Assembly: GCA_035718085.1 (NCBI GenBank)
Contig: DASTHS010000260.1
Coordinates: 1-8,561, forward strand
Direction: 5' to 3'
Length of the DNA stretch: 8,561 nucleotides
Origin: DASTHS01 sp035718085
GTDB lineage: Bacteria; Actinomycetota; Acidimicrobiia; Acidimicrobiales; Palsa-688
Shown here: positions 1 through 4,821 of the stretch, in pieces
Position numbering within the stretch: the first letter of the stretch is position 1
Layout of the letters: the number at the start of each line of letters is the position of its first letter
Position numbers and translations under genes: made by a program
Notes under the pieces: model-generated
Told to the model about the DNA's origin: nothing
Seen by the model: only the letters and a program-made list of their open reading frames with translations
Database searches by the model: none

Positions 1-701
1 CGGCCGACCGCGTCGAGCACTTCGAGGCCTACTGGGTGCCCCACACCTCCCTGGCCCGCACCAAGCGCAACGCCCGCACCGACGAGCCGCCCCGGGGCAA
101 CGGCCGGATCACCCACCTCGTCGAGCGCGAGCTGCTCGAGAACGTGGCCTTCGGTGCCGTGTGCCGCCTCGAGCGGCGCCTGCCGTCGCTGTGCCGCCGC
201 CTGGCACCGGTGGTGGCCGCCAGCGGCAGCCGCGACTTCGTCGACCGCAGCGACCGGGTGTTCACCAGCCCCCGTCGGGTGCACTTCAAGGAGATGGAGT
301 ACGCGCTGGCGCGTGCCGACCTGGCCACCGCCGTCGAGCGCCTGCGCGCCGTCGTCGACGGCGACCCGACGCTGCACGTGGCGTTCCCCGTCGAGATCCG
401 CGTCGCCGCCGCCGACGACGTGTGGTTGAGCACCGCCTACGAGCGGGCCACCGGCTACGTGGCGGTGCACCAGTACGTCGGCATGCCCCACGAGCGCTGG
501 TTCGCCGCCGTCGAAGAGGTGATGGTCGACCTCGGCGGGCGACCCCACTGGGGGAAGCTGCACACGCGAGACGCCTCTTACCTGGCCGCCCACTACCCGC
601 GCTGGCAGCAGTGGCAGCAGGTCCGCGCTGGGGTCGACCCGACCGGGATGTTCGCCAACCCCTACCTCGACAGGGTGCTCGGCCCGGCCGGCTCGCCCTG
701 A
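1..701 (+). CDS. D-arabinono-1,4-lactone oxidase-family FAD-linked oxidoreductase (C-terminal part)
   Basis: The reading frame is open from the window edge (first full codon at 3) to TGA at 699-701, giving 232 residues of a protein whose start lies outside. The family oxidises aldonolactones or polyols (D-arabinono-1,4-lactone, L-gulonolactone, alditols) using FAD. The N-terminal FAD-binding domain is missing here, and the visible part is the ALO substrate/cap domain. Seen motifs: an HFEAYWVPHT segment near the left edge followed by KRNARTDEP, an aromatic HQYVGMPHERWF segment, the signature PHWGKLHT near 543-566, and a typical tail with YPRW followed by DPTGMFANPYLDRVLG. HWGK and the DP-G-F-N-YL-LG end are hallmarks of this family. 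The exact substrate cannot be told from this half. The gene is convergent with the SCO1664-family gene, 16 bp apart, and no obvious terminator hairpin separates them. Family assignment is strong; the specific enzyme is open. Confidence 0.9.
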   Translation, partial: ADRVEHFEAYWVPHTSLARTKRNARTDEPPRGNGRITHLVERELLENVAFGAVCRLERRLPSLCRRLAPVVAASGSRDFVDRSDRVFTSPRRVHFKEMEYALARADLATAVERLRAVVDGDPTLHVAFPVEIRVAAADDVWLSTAYERATGYVAVHQYVGMPHERWFAAVEEVMVDLGGRPHWGKLHTRDASYLAAHYPRWQQWQQVRAGVDPTGMFANPYLDRVLGPAGSP

Positions 702-717
702 CGACCGGGCGTCGAGA

Positions 718-1449
718 TCAGACCAGCGGCCAGGGGTAGGGCCGGTCGCTGCTCGGCACCGGCAGGTGGCCGAGGTCGGCGAGGCGGCGGGCCCGGCGCA
801 GCAGGGCGGCGATCTCGGCACCGTCGAGCAACCCCTCGAGGTCCCGGCCGGCCCCGTCACAGGCCAGCCGGTCGACGTCGGCCAGCAAGGCGGGGTCGAT
901 CGGGTCGCCAGCGAAGTCCCAGATCACCGTGCGCAGCTTCCCGGCGGCGTGGAAGCACAGCCCGTGATCGATGCCCCACAGGTGGCCGTCGGCGTCGACG
1001 AGGCAGTGGCCGCCCTTCCGATCGGCGTTGTTGGCCAGCACGTCGAACACCGCCATGCGGGCCAGCGCCGGGTGGTGGGCCTCGTCCTCGAGGAGGGTGA
1101 AGTAGTGCTGCTCGAAGTCGGCGTCGACGAAGCGCTGCAGCGAGCCGGGGCCCAGCGGGCCGTCACGCAGCACCGTCTCGGGCACCAGATCCCAGCCCAA
1201 CCGGCGGGCCAGCTCGTAGGCCGCCACCTCCCGGCGGTACAGGCCGTCGGGGAAGTCCCAGAGGGGCCGCTCGGCCGTGCCCGGCTTGTAGATGGCCTGC
1301 AGGCCCGGGCCGTCCGCGTCGGCCCGCCCGGCGACGGCGACGAGGTAGGTGCCGTTCGAGCTCCACGGCATCCGGCCGAGCACGTCGAGCTCGCCGGTGC
1401 GCAGCAGGGTCAGGGTGTCGGCGCCCGGTGGCCGTTGGTCTTGGGGCAC
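718..1449 (-). CDS. SCO1664-family protein, kinase-like fold suspected
   Basis: This encodes 243 residues and belongs to the actinobacterial SCO1664 family, whose function is unknown. The start chosen is GTG at 1449-1447, because GGAGGG (1456-1461) lies 6 bases upstream and the family's N-terminal LLRTGELDVLGR segment follows at residues 15-26. There is no ATG in this region. The gene overlaps the end of the DUF3090 gene by 40 bases, so translation is probably coupled. Visible motifs read like a reduced PI3/4-kinase or HipA-type kinase: a small-residue loop SSNGTYLV (30-37), a lysine in IYKP (K55), a glutamate in YRREVAAY (E74), a catalytic-loop-like stretch DVLANNADRKGGH (136-148), and IDHGLCF (160-166) where kinases carry the metal-binding Asp. 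These parallels are my inference; no activity is established that I know of. Third and last gene of the operon. Confidence 0.9.
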   Translation of the reverse strand: MPQDQRPPGADTLTLLRTGELDVLGRMPWSSNGTYLVAVAGRADADGPGLQAIYKPGTAERPLWDFPDGLYRREVAAYELARRLGWDLVPETVLRDGPLGPGSLQRFVDADFEQHYFTLLEDEAHHPALARMAVFDVLANNADRKGGHCLVDADGHLWGIDHGLCFHAAGKLRTVIWDFAGDPIDPALLADVDRLACDGAGRDLEGLLDGAEIAALLRRARRLADLGHLPVPSSDRPYPWPLV

Positions 1450-1913
1450 GAGTGTCCCTCCGGGTCGAGCGGGTGGCCGCAGAGCGGGCAGGGGGGCCGA
1501 CCAGCCTCGACCAGCGCCTCGCCCCGGGCGACCAGGGCCGCCGCCTGCTCGCGGGTGAACGCCAGGCGGCCGATGGCCCCTTCGTCGTCGGACCCGGCGG
1601 CCAGCGCCTCTTCGGCGAGGAGCACGACCCGATCGAGGCTGGTGTCGAAGGCCAGCTGCACGCCCCCGACGACCCACTCGGCCAGCGCAGGCTCCTCGAG
1701 GTCGGGGGCGGAAGGCACGGTCGTCGGGGTGGGCAGGTCGGCGAGCAGCTCGCCGAGCAGCTCGCAGATGCCCGCCACCTGTTGCTTCTCGAGCTTGAGG
1801 GTGACCAGCCGGTCGCCTTGGCGGGCCTGCAGGTAGAAGGTCCGGGCGCCGGGCACGCCCACGGCTCCGACGGTGACCCGGTCGGGGTCGGTGAGTTCGA
1901 ACGAGGCGCTCAT
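1410..1913 (-). CDS. DUF3090 family protein with C-terminal Cys/His cluster
   Basis: This is a 167-residue protein of the DUF3090 family, which is conserved in actinobacteria and has no known function. It starts at ATG 1913-1911 with a strong ribosome binding site (GGAGGT, 5-base spacer). The N-terminal part (about 1-60) has the family pattern of a short beta region with FELTDPDRVTVGAVG, then TFYLQARQG and LVTLKLEKQQV. A Pro/Thr-rich linker near 61-72 leads into a helical middle section. The end carries C142-P-L-C145-G-H, H154-S-C156 and H162, which looks like a small zinc-binding site. The gene lies between the phosphatase-like gene (31 bp upstream) and the SCO1664-family gene (overlapping). 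The same three families sit together in other actinobacteria (Rv2133c-Rv2135c in Mycobacterium tuberculosis, as I recall), which suggests one shared process. A small zinc-dependent adaptor is a guess. Confidence 0.92.
   Translation of the reverse strand: MSASFELTDPDRVTVGAVGVPGARTFYLQARQGDRLVTLKLEKQQVAGICELLGELLADLPTPTTVPSAPDLEEPALAEWVVGGVQLAFDTSLDRVVLLAEEALAAGSDDEGAIGRLAFTREQAAALVARGEALVEAGRPPCPLCGHPLDPEGHSCPKTNGHRAPTP
1456..1461 (-). promoter_or_regulatory. Ribosome binding site deciding the GTG start of the SCO1664-family gene
   Basis: On the minus strand GGAGGG lies 6 bases before GTG 1449-1447, inside the coding sequence of the upstream DUF3090 gene. It is the reason for choosing this start, because the frame runs open well upstream and no ATG is near. 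Confidence 0.75.
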
Positions 1914-1918
1914 GGTTG

Positions 1919-1924
1919 ACCTCC
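1919..1924 (-). promoter_or_regulatory. Ribosome binding site of the DUF3090 gene
   Basis: On the minus strand the sequence reads GGAGGT, then 5 bases, then ATG. It is the best Shine-Dalgarno match in the window and contrasts with the leader-poor starts of the first genes of the other transcripts. It fits an internal operon gene translated from a long mRNA that began at the phosphatase gene. Confidence 0.85.
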
Positions 1925-1944
1925 AGTGGTCGGGCCGGGGCCGG

Positions 1945-2721
1945 TCACGACGGCACGAGCTCGTCGAGGCTGGCGGTCGAGTTGACGCCGAGCACCACCG
2001 GGCCGGCAGCCCCGTAGCTCACGGCGGTCACCGAGCAGGGTGAGATGACGATGCGCTGGAACAGGTCGAGGTGGGTGCCCATGGCCTCGGCCACCGCCGC
2101 CTTGATCGGGTCGGCGTGCGACACGGCGACGATCGTCTCGCCGGGGTGGCGGGCCACCAGGGCGGTCACCGTGTCGACCATGCGGGCCTGCATCCCGGCG
2201 AACGACTCGCCGCCCGGGAACCGGAAGCCGCTGGGGAAGCGCTGCACGGTCTGCCACTCGGGGAGCCGGGCCAGCTCCTTGAGCTGCCGGCCCGTCCAGT
2301 CACCGAAGTCGCACTCGAGCAAGCCGCGCTGCGCCTGCACCTTCAGGCCGAGCGCCCGGGCGATCGGCGCTGCCGTCTCACGGGTGCGCTCGAGCGGACT
2401 GGCGTAGACGGCGGTGACGCTTCGACGGGCCGGCGTCGCGGCCCGCTTGGCGGCGGACCGGGCCGGCTCTGCGGCGGTCGCCGGGGCCGCCCGCCACCCG
2501 GCGAGGCGCTCGGCCACCCGCTCCGCCTGCTCACGGCCACGGTCGGCGAGGTGCAGCCCCGCGGCTCGGCCGGGGAGCACCTGCCCGGTGGTCGGCGTGG
2601 TGCCGTGGCGCACGAACAACACCAGCGTGGGGGCCGGCCCAGTCGGCTTCCTGCGCCGGGCCGCGGGGGCAGTCTCGGCCGCAGGGGCGGTGTCGGCGGT
2701 GCCGGCGCGGGGGGGTGCCAT
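1945..2721 (-). CDS. Histidine phosphatase superfamily protein (MSMEG_4193-type, phosphoglycerate-mutase-like)
   Basis: This is a 258-residue protein of the histidine phosphatase superfamily. Seen: the catalytic FVRHGTT box with His39, the ASPLERTRET box (residues 107-116), the LLECDFGDWTG segment carrying the proton-donor glutamate E136, GGESF (170-174), and the second catalytic histidine in VSHADP (H202). Family members hydrolyse or transfer phosphate via a phosphohistidine; the substrate here is unknown. The start chosen is ATG 2721, which puts a TAGGTT -10 box 11 bases upstream. A TTG at 2781 would add 20 residues but lies just after a hairpin. Residues 1-30 are Ala/Pro-rich and probably disordered. 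An Ala/Arg-rich stretch at about 78-101 sits between the first helix and the YASPLERT strand, where relatives are usually shorter. First gene of the operon with the DUF3090 and SCO1664-family genes. Confidence 0.9.
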   Translation of the reverse strand: MAPPRAGTADTAPAAETAPAARRRKPTGPAPTLVLFVRHGTTPTTGQVLPGRAAGLHLADRGREQAERVAERLAGWRAAPATAAEPARSAAKRAATPARRSVTAVYASPLERTRETAAPIARALGLKVQAQRGLLECDFGDWTGRQLKELARLPEWQTVQRFPSGFRFPGGESFAGMQARMVDTVTALVARHPGETIVAVSHADPIKAAVAEAMGTHLDLFQRIVISPCSVTAVSYGAAGPVVLGVNSTASLDELVPS

Positions 2722-2732
2722 GTCGGCTGGGG

Positions 2733-2738
2733 AACCTA
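2733..2738 (-). promoter_or_regulatory. Probable -10 box of the phosphatase/DUF3090/SCO1664 operon
   Basis: The minus strand reads TAGGTT, matching the actinobacterial TANNNT -10 consensus, 11 bases before ATG 2721. Transcription starting about 6-7 bases downstream would leave a 5' leader of only 4-5 bases. No clear -35 is seen. The prediction is by pattern only. Confidence 0.45.
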
Positions 2739-2781
2739 CCGCCCCGGCGGCGATTCGCCGACGCTCCGCCGGTGACTGCAA

Positions 2782-2803
2782 GGAAGATCCCCGAGGATCT
2801 TCC
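2782..2803. repeat. Perfect 9-bp inverted repeat with 4-base loop
   Basis: GGAAGATCC (2782-2790), loop CCGA, GGATCTTCC (2795-2803). The arms match perfectly and the loop is short, so the RNA or single strand would form a stable hairpin. It is A+T-richer than its surroundings. It lies 61 bp upstream of the phosphatase ATG and touches an alternative TTG start. No T-run follows on either strand, so an intrinsic terminator of the usual kind is unlikely. It could instead be a protein-binding operator. Confidence 0.8.
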
Positions 2804-2834
2804 CCACCCCGTGGCGGCCGCAGGCCATGGGCAG

Positions 2835-2868
2835 CTCACAACGCGGGCGATCCCGGCGACGTTGTGAG
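2835..2868. repeat. Long palindromic repeat, copy 1
   Basis: CTCACAACG (2835-2843), a 16-base spacer, then CGTTGTGAG (2860-2868): a perfect 9-bp inverted repeat. The spacer contains GGGCGATCC, which copy 2 shares. TCAC follows the right arm, extending the match to copy 2 on that side only. The two copies start 52 bp apart, about five helical turns, so proteins bound to both would face the same side of the DNA. Confidence 0.85.
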
Positions 2869-2883
2869 TCACCTGCATGGGGC

Positions 2884-2923
2884 TGACTCACAACGTGGGC
2901 GATCCGGGCAGCGTTGTGAGTCA
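2884..2923. repeat. Long palindromic repeat, copy 2
   Basis: TGACTCACAACG (2884-2895), a 16-base spacer (2896-2911), then CGTTGTGAGTCA (2912-2923): a perfect 12-bp inverted repeat and the better copy of the pair. Spacer length is identical to copy 1 and the spacer again holds GGGCGATCC. The right side CGTTGTGAGTCAC is identical in both copies. It could be a paired operator, a dispersed REP-like element, or an RNA hairpin. The sequence alone does not decide. Confidence 0.85.
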
Positions 2924-3049
2924 CGTCCCGTGCGGTGGTCACGGTGGAGGAAGGTGTGCGGGGTGCTCGGTGCGGTCGGCCGGGGCCGGCCTGTCGCGGC
3001 GGCAGGCTCGTCCCTGCCCGGCGTCCCGGCCGGGCGATTCGCTGGCGCC

Positions 3050-3083
3050 GGCGCCGCCGGGGCGTCGGCGCCGCCGGGGCGCC
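3050..3083. repeat. 17-bp tandem duplication just upstream of the uracil-DNA glycosylase gene
   Basis: Two adjacent 17-base units, 3050-3066 and 3067-3083, share GGCGCCGCCGGGGCG and differ at one position near the end (GTC versus GCC). The duplication ends 2 bp before the -10 box of the next gene and so covers its -35 region. It is probably slippage in G+C-rich DNA, though it may affect the promoter. Confidence 0.7.
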
Positions 3084-3085
3084 CA

Positions 3086-3091
3086 TAGGGT
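3086..3091 (+). promoter_or_regulatory. Probable -10 box for leaderless uracil-DNA glycosylase mRNA
   Basis: TAGGGT fits TANNNT, and exactly 6 bases separate it from GTG 3098. Transcription would then start at or next to the start codon, giving a leaderless mRNA. This agrees with the absence of a Shine-Dalgarno sequence. Confidence 0.6.
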
Positions 3092-3097
3092 CGGGCG

Positions 3098-3802
3098 GTG
3101 CCGCTGACGCCTGCGCTCGCCGACCTCGAGGCCCGCATCACCGCCTGCCGGGCGTGCCCCCGCCTGGTGGCGTGGCGCGAGGAGGTCGCGCTGACCAAGC
3201 GGGCGGCGTTCCGCGACGAGGTCTACTGGGGCCGCCCGGTGCCCGGCTTCGGCGACCCCGCCGCCCGTGTCGTGCTCCTGGGCCTGGCGCCAGCGGCCCA
3301 CGGCGGCAACCGCACCGGCCGGGTGTTCACCGGGGACCGCAGCGGGGACTGGCTCTTCGCCGCCCTCCACCGGGCCGGCTACGCCAACCAGCCGACGAGC
3401 ACCCGGCCGGGCGACGGCCTCGAGCTGACCGGCGCCTGGGTGGCGGCCGCCGTGCGCTGCGCCCCGCCGGCGAACGCCCCCACGCCCGAGGAGCGCGACC
3501 GGTGCGCCCCGTGGCTCGAGCAGGAGCTGGGCCTGCTGACCGAGGCGTCGGTCGCCGTGGCGCTCGGGGGCTTCGCGTGGCAGGTGGCGTGCCGGCACTT
3601 CGGGGCGGGGCGGCCCCGGCCGGCGTTCGGGCACGGCGCCGAGGTGGCTCTGCCCGGCGGCGGGTGGCTGGTGGGCTGCTTCCACCCCAGCCAGCAGAAC
3701 ACCTTCACCGGCCGGCTCACCGAGGCGATGACCGACGCCGTCCTGGCCCGGGCCCGGGAGCTCGCCGCCGGCGCTCGGGCCGGGTCGCTCAGGGTGAGGT
3801 GA
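3098..3802 (+). CDS. Family 5 uracil-DNA glycosylase (UdgB type), 4Fe-4S
   Basis: This is a 234-residue base-excision-repair enzyme that removes uracil, and in this family often other deaminated bases, from DNA. Diagnostic features: four cysteines placed to bind a 4Fe-4S cluster, C17-x2-C20 near the N-terminus and C121/C136 in the middle (VRCAPP, RDRCAPW). Motif 1 is GLAPAAHGGNRTGR (62-75), the family 5 form that lacks the catalytic Asp or Asn of other families. The C-terminal motif is HPSQQNTFTGRLT (196-208). The length is normal and nothing is missing. The GTG start is supported by the -10 box 6 bases upstream and by the cysteine pair lying soon after it. The end overlaps the convergent DUF1059 gene by 14 bp. 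A second glycosylase gene (Fpg/Nei family) lies 1 kb downstream on the same strand, with the kinase/DUF1059 pair between on the opposite strand. Confidence 0.95.
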   Translation: MPLTPALADLEARITACRACPRLVAWREEVALTKRAAFRDEVYWGRPVPGFGDPAARVVLLGLAPAAHGGNRTGRVFTGDRSGDWLFAALHRAGYANQPTSTRPGDGLELTGAWVAAAVRCAPPANAPTPEERDRCAPWLEQELGLLTEASVAVALGGFAWQVACRHFGAGRPRPAFGHGAEVALPGGGWLVGCFHPSQQNTFTGRLTEAMTDAVLARARELAAGARAGSLRVR

Positions 3803-3968
3803 CGATCCTGGAGCGCACGGTGGTGACGGTGGCCTCGTCGAGGTCGGTGATGCCGTGATCGGCGGCGGCGTGCGCGGCGACTTGGTCGAGGAGCCCGGGC
3901 TCGCTGTCGGCCTGGAACCGGGCGGCGCAGCCGGGGAGCACGTCACCGCAGGCGAACGAGAAGGTCAA
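3789..3968 (-). CDS. Small DUF1059 family protein
   Basis: This 59-residue gene is easily missed because it starts with TTG. The TTG (3968-3966) overlaps the kinase stop codon as TTGA, so its translation is probably coupled to the kinase; AAAGGG lies 7 bases upstream as a possible ribosome binding site. The protein has the DUF1059 pattern: an aromatic-rich start, C7-G-D-V-L-P-G-C14, then a helix LLDQVAAHAAADHG with H33 and H38, and a short final helix (TVRSRI). C7, C14, H33 and H38 could together bind a metal; that is inference, and the function of DUF1059 is unknown to me. The TGA at 3791-3789 lies inside the last codons of the convergent glycosylase gene, a 14-bp tail-to-tail overlap. Family identity rests on the motif pattern and size. 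Confidence 0.85.
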   Translation of the reverse strand: MTFSFACGDVLPGCAARFQADSEPGLLDQVAAHAAADHGITDLDEATVTTVRSRIVTSP

Positions 3969-4801
3969 CGTCGCACCCTTTCGACGAGCGGGCCACCCGT
4001 CGGGCCCGCCTTCGGGAGCCGGAACCAGAACGTCGAGGCCTCCCCGCTCGAGCGTAGGCCGATCTCGCCGCCGTGGGCGGCGAGGAGCGCCCGGCAGACG
4101 AACAGGCCCAGCCCGGTGCCGACGGAGGTGTCGCTTCGCGCGTAGGGCTCGAAGAGGTCGGCCGCCTCGTCGAAGGTCAGGGTGCGGCCGACGGCGGACA
4201 CCCGCACGGTGACGTCGTCGCCGGCGGCGACGACGCTCACCGCCGGGGGCCGGGCAGTCGCCACCCGGGCGGCGTGGGCGAGCACGTCACCGGCCACCTG
4301 CTCGATGCGGGCGGCGTCCGCGACCACCACGACCGGGGGCCCCTGCTCGATGACGGCGGTGTCGCCGGCGACCCGGGCCAGGAGGCCCCGCAGCTCGAGC
4401 GGCGCGACCTGCAGCTGCAGCTGGTTGCGCACCGCGGCCCCGGCGTCGAGGGCGTTGCGGGCGATGCGCTCCAGGTTGTCGACCTGGTGGAGCACGACGG
4501 CGAGCGCCTCGTCGCGGACCTCCGGCGGCACGTCGCGGCGCTGGAGGGTCTCGACCCAGCCTTTGATGACCGTGAGCGGGGTGCGGAACTCGTGGGCGAC
4601 CAGCACGAGGAAGCGGTCGCGCGCCTCGAACGACCGGGGGTCGGCCAGGCCGGCCAGGCGCATCTGGCCGCCCTCGTCGAACAGCTCGACCCACCGGGCC
4701 ACCAGCTCCGGCTCGACCCCCCACTCGGCGGCCACCTCGGCGGCGCTGCGACCGCTCAACACCGCGAGGGCGATGCGCCGGCGCTCGGCGGGGGAGGTCA
4801 C
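3965..4801 (-). CDS. Soluble histidine-kinase-like protein with N-terminal HTH-like segment
   Basis: This is a 278-residue protein with no membrane segment or signal peptide. Residues 3-45 (SPAERRRIALAVLSG, AAEVAAEWGVEPELVARW) read as a helix-turn-helix like those at the front of IS3-type transposases and of sporulation/phage regulators. From about 61 a histidine-kinase core follows: the H box VAHEFRTPLTVIKGW with phospho-acceptor His70, an F-box-like LFEPYARSD (217-224), and G2 box GTGLGLFVCRALLAAHGGEI (228-247). Two ATP-binding motifs are damaged. In the N box the usual N-L-L-x-N is D172-V-L-A-H176, and the G1 box D-x-G-x-G is S-A203-V-G205-R-T. It may therefore be weak, unusual or inactive as a kinase. 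There is no adjacent response regulator. The GTG start at 4801 follows a TAGCCT -10 box. The stop overlaps the DUF1059 start. Family call is strong, activity uncertain. Confidence 0.88.
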   Translation of the reverse strand: MTSPAERRRIALAVLSGRSAAEVAAEWGVEPELVARWVELFDEGGQMRLAGLADPRSFEARDRFLVLVAHEFRTPLTVIKGWVETLQRRDVPPEVRDEALAVVLHQVDNLERIARNALDAGAAVRNQLQLQVAPLELRGLLARVAGDTAVIEQGPPVVVVADAARIEQVAGDVLAHAARVATARPPAVSVVAAGDDVTVRVSAVGRTLTFDEAADLFEPYARSDTSVGTGLGLFVCRALLAAHGGEIGLRSSGEASTFWFRLPKAGPTGGPLVERVRR

Positions 4802-4810
4802 GCGGCGGGC

Positions 4811-4816
4811 AGGCTA
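4811..4816 (-). promoter_or_regulatory. Probable -10 box of the kinase/DUF1059 operon
   Basis: The minus strand reads TAGCCT, matching TANNNT, 9 bases before GTG 4801. The expected 5' leader would be about 2-3 bases. Only 20 bp separate the start codons of this gene and the divergent Fpg-family gene, so the -35 region would lie inside the Fpg coding sequence. Confidence 0.45.
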
Positions 4817-4821
4817 CCGGG

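Larger units (their letters stand above)
2722..3097. other. Divergent intergenic region, no gene seen
   Basis: This 376-bp stretch separates the leftward phosphatase operon from the rightward uracil-DNA glycosylase gene. All six frames contain open runs, as expected at this G+C content, but none shows a recognisable family or a good start. It does hold non-coding structure: a hairpin at 2782-2803, two related palindromes at 2835-2923, a 17-bp tandem duplication at 3050-3083 and -10 boxes at both ends. About 2930-3049 shows nothing I can name. Confidence 0.8.

Noticed and set aside
1450..1677. N-terminal extension of the SCO1664-family frame
   Set aside because: The open frame upstream of GTG 1449 is Arg/Gly/Pro-rich and lies within the DUF3090 gene; the ribosome binding site and family alignment support 1449.
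766..1836. Plus-strand frame opposite the SCO1664 and DUF3090 genes
   Set aside because: It is antisense to two recognised families and resembles no family.
2782..2803. Intrinsic terminator
   Set aside because: No T-run follows on either strand, and it lies upstream of both divergent genes, where no gene ends.
2835..2923. CRISPR-like array of two repeats
   Set aside because: There are only two copies, the spacers are near-identical rather than unique, and no cas genes are present.
2935..3858. Long plus-strand frame covering the uracil-DNA glycosylase in another register
   Set aside because: It is an Arg/Pro/Gly-rich shadow with no family motif; the overlapping glycosylase has complete motifs and a promoter.
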